64,000 bases of DNA from Betaproteobacteria bacterium (GTDB lineage Bacteria > Pseudomonadota > Gammaproteobacteria > Burkholderiales > SG8-41): contig OMIN01000033.1 in the NCBI GenBank assembly GCA_900299145.1, positions 1 to 64,000 of the forward strand. The letters are read 5' to 3'. The notes beneath the pieces are model-generated. The model was not told where the DNA came from and ran no database searches. It saw nothing but the letters and a program-made list of their open reading frames with translations. Both the position numbers and the translations under genes were made by a program. Below, piece by piece: positions 63,063 to 64,000 of this stretch (the first letter of the stretch is position 1; each line of letters starts with the position of its first letter).

Positions 63063-64000
63063 ATGCCTGCAAAAATAGAAAGCACACATCAATTAATAAA
63101 GAAAAAACTTGTAGTCTACAGACGGCCTGATAGTGACGCATGGCAATGCCGCTATACAGTTGACGGTAAAAAATGGCATTGCAAAACTACAGGGCTGACA
63201 GAGTTAGAAGAAGCAATACCCAAAGCGCACGAAATTCTTATCGCAGCAAGATTGCTTAAAGAGCGCAACCTTCCAGTAGTCAGTAAAAAAGTAAGTGACA
63301 TCGCAAAGTTAACCATCCAAAAAATGGATGACAACGTGGGCTACGAAGCTGGCTCAGATTCATTTCCGCAGTACAAGCGCATCATTAATGACTTCATAGT
63401 GCCATTCTTTGGCAAGAAGCACATTGATTCCATCACACCAAAAATGATGGGTGAGTTTGATAAATGGCGTACTAAAAAGCTGGGCAAGCCACTTGCCTAC
63501 AGCAGCGTTCGCAAACACAACGTCACGCTCAACCGCATATTCCAAGAAGCTCTAGAGCGTGGGTACGTACACAAGACACAAATCCCTTACCTTGAAACAA
63601 AGGGTGTGAAGTCTAAGAACTATCCAACCTTTGAAGTCGTTGAGATCAATGCGATCTTGGCGCACATGCCAGCGTGGATCATTAATACAAAGCACAAGAA
63701 GAGCTTTTGGCGACGCCATGTTGTTCACGACTATGTGCGGGTGTTAATTGAAACTGGCGCAAGACCTGGCAAAGAGTTGCTGAACCTTAAATGGAAAAAC
63801 ATCCGCATCAAAAAGATACAGACTGGCGGCATGGTTACTGTCCCTGACGTAGAAGCAATGCAAGAGAGCAAGACTGGCGATCCAGAGTTTGTTGACCTAG
63901 AGCCAATTGATAGCAATTACGATTCAGAAGGAAACTGCCTGAGCGAGCCTAAATGGGATGTAACCGTGTACATGGATGTTTACGGCAAGACCAAAGACCG
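63063..64000 (+). CDS. tyrosine recombinase (phage/island integrase), 5' part
   Basis: Open from ATG 63063 to the window end, 312 codons. Residues about 100-190 form the SAM-like core-binding domain (FPQYKRIINDFIVPFFGKK, SSVRKHNVTLNRIFQEALE); the catalytic domain begins with LIETGARPGKELLNLKW, which holds the first Arg of the R-H-R-Y set. The rest, with His, Arg and Tyr, is outside. An integrase next to a tRNA gene marks the edge of an integrated element; G+C is clearly lower from 61.6 kb on. Confidence 0.92.
   Translation, partial: MPAKIESTHQLIKKKLVVYRRPDSDAWQCRYTVDGKKWHCKTTGLTELEEAIPKAHEILIAARLLKERNLPVVSKKVSDIAKLTIQKMDDNVGYEAGSDSFPQYKRIINDFIVPFFGKKHIDSITPKMMGEFDKWRTKKLGKPLAYSSVRKHNVTLNRIFQEALERGYVHKTQIPYLETKGVKSKNYPTFEVVEINAILAHMPAWIINTKHKKSFWRRHVVHDYVRVLIETGARPGKELLNLKWKNIRIKKIQTGGMVTVPDVEAMQESKTGDPEFVDLEPIDSNYDSEGNCLSEPKWDVTVYMDVYGKTKD

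Overview
The window is G+C-rich bacterial chromosome with tightly packed genes. The housekeeping blocks point to a betaproteobacterium near Burkholderiales: birA-coaX-SPOR, rsmI/lpoA/yraN/diaA/dolP, rpsU-yqeY-dnaG-rpoD, a lysine/alanine-rich N-terminal tail on RpoD, and an expansion of Bug (TctC-type) solute-binding proteins. Eleven intact bug genes and one decayed remnant occur in 64 kb, and no TctA/TctB membrane partner is present. The species cannot be named from the sequence.

Layout. 1-6.3 kb: an isolated soxB, an FMN 2-hydroxyacid dehydrogenase, queD-queE and glnS. 6.3-17.5 kb: catabolic cassettes that pair bug genes with enzymes (VOC protein, enolase-superfamily enzyme, Cys-nucleophile hydrolase, family III CoA-transferase). 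17.5-20.2 kb: an accessory pocket with vapBC between a CoA-transferase gene and a duplicated piece of its 3' end, followed by a two-gene module ending in a HEPN-type protein. 20.2-39.9 kb: amidohydrolases, cupin/TetR pair, an amber-interrupted chemoreceptor, a thiolase/DUF35 pair, an aldolase-molybdenum hydroxylase-dioxygenase cluster, a parE/phd toxin-antitoxin pair and more bug genes. 40-57.5 kb: mostly housekeeping genes. 57.5-61 kb: bicupin, bug and an Old Yellow Enzyme homologue. 61-64 kb: tRNA-Ile(CAU) split by a group I intron, with a second 5' half upstream, then AT-rich island DNA with a PD-(D/E)XK nuclease and a tyrosine recombinase that runs off the window.

How it fits together: the catabolic cassettes look like a toolbox for scavenging organic acids. 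Bug proteins would capture substrates in the periplasm, while CoA-transferase, thiolase, enolase-superfamily, amidohydrolase, aldolase and oxidase genes process them. Small toxin-antitoxin and mobile segments interrupt this background.

The least explained signals are these. (1) A 20-bp AT-rich motif, consensus TNAATAAAATCAAATASTTA, is present in 15 clear copies, 14 of them on the sense strand of the linked gene, including copies inside queD, pyrC, tsaD and a bug gene in different reading frames. (2) The intron-split tRNA has a duplicated 5' half beside an integrase. (3) rpoD has an in-frame TAG followed at once by an ATG. (4) There is a HEPN-containing gene pair and a nuclease gene of unknown role.
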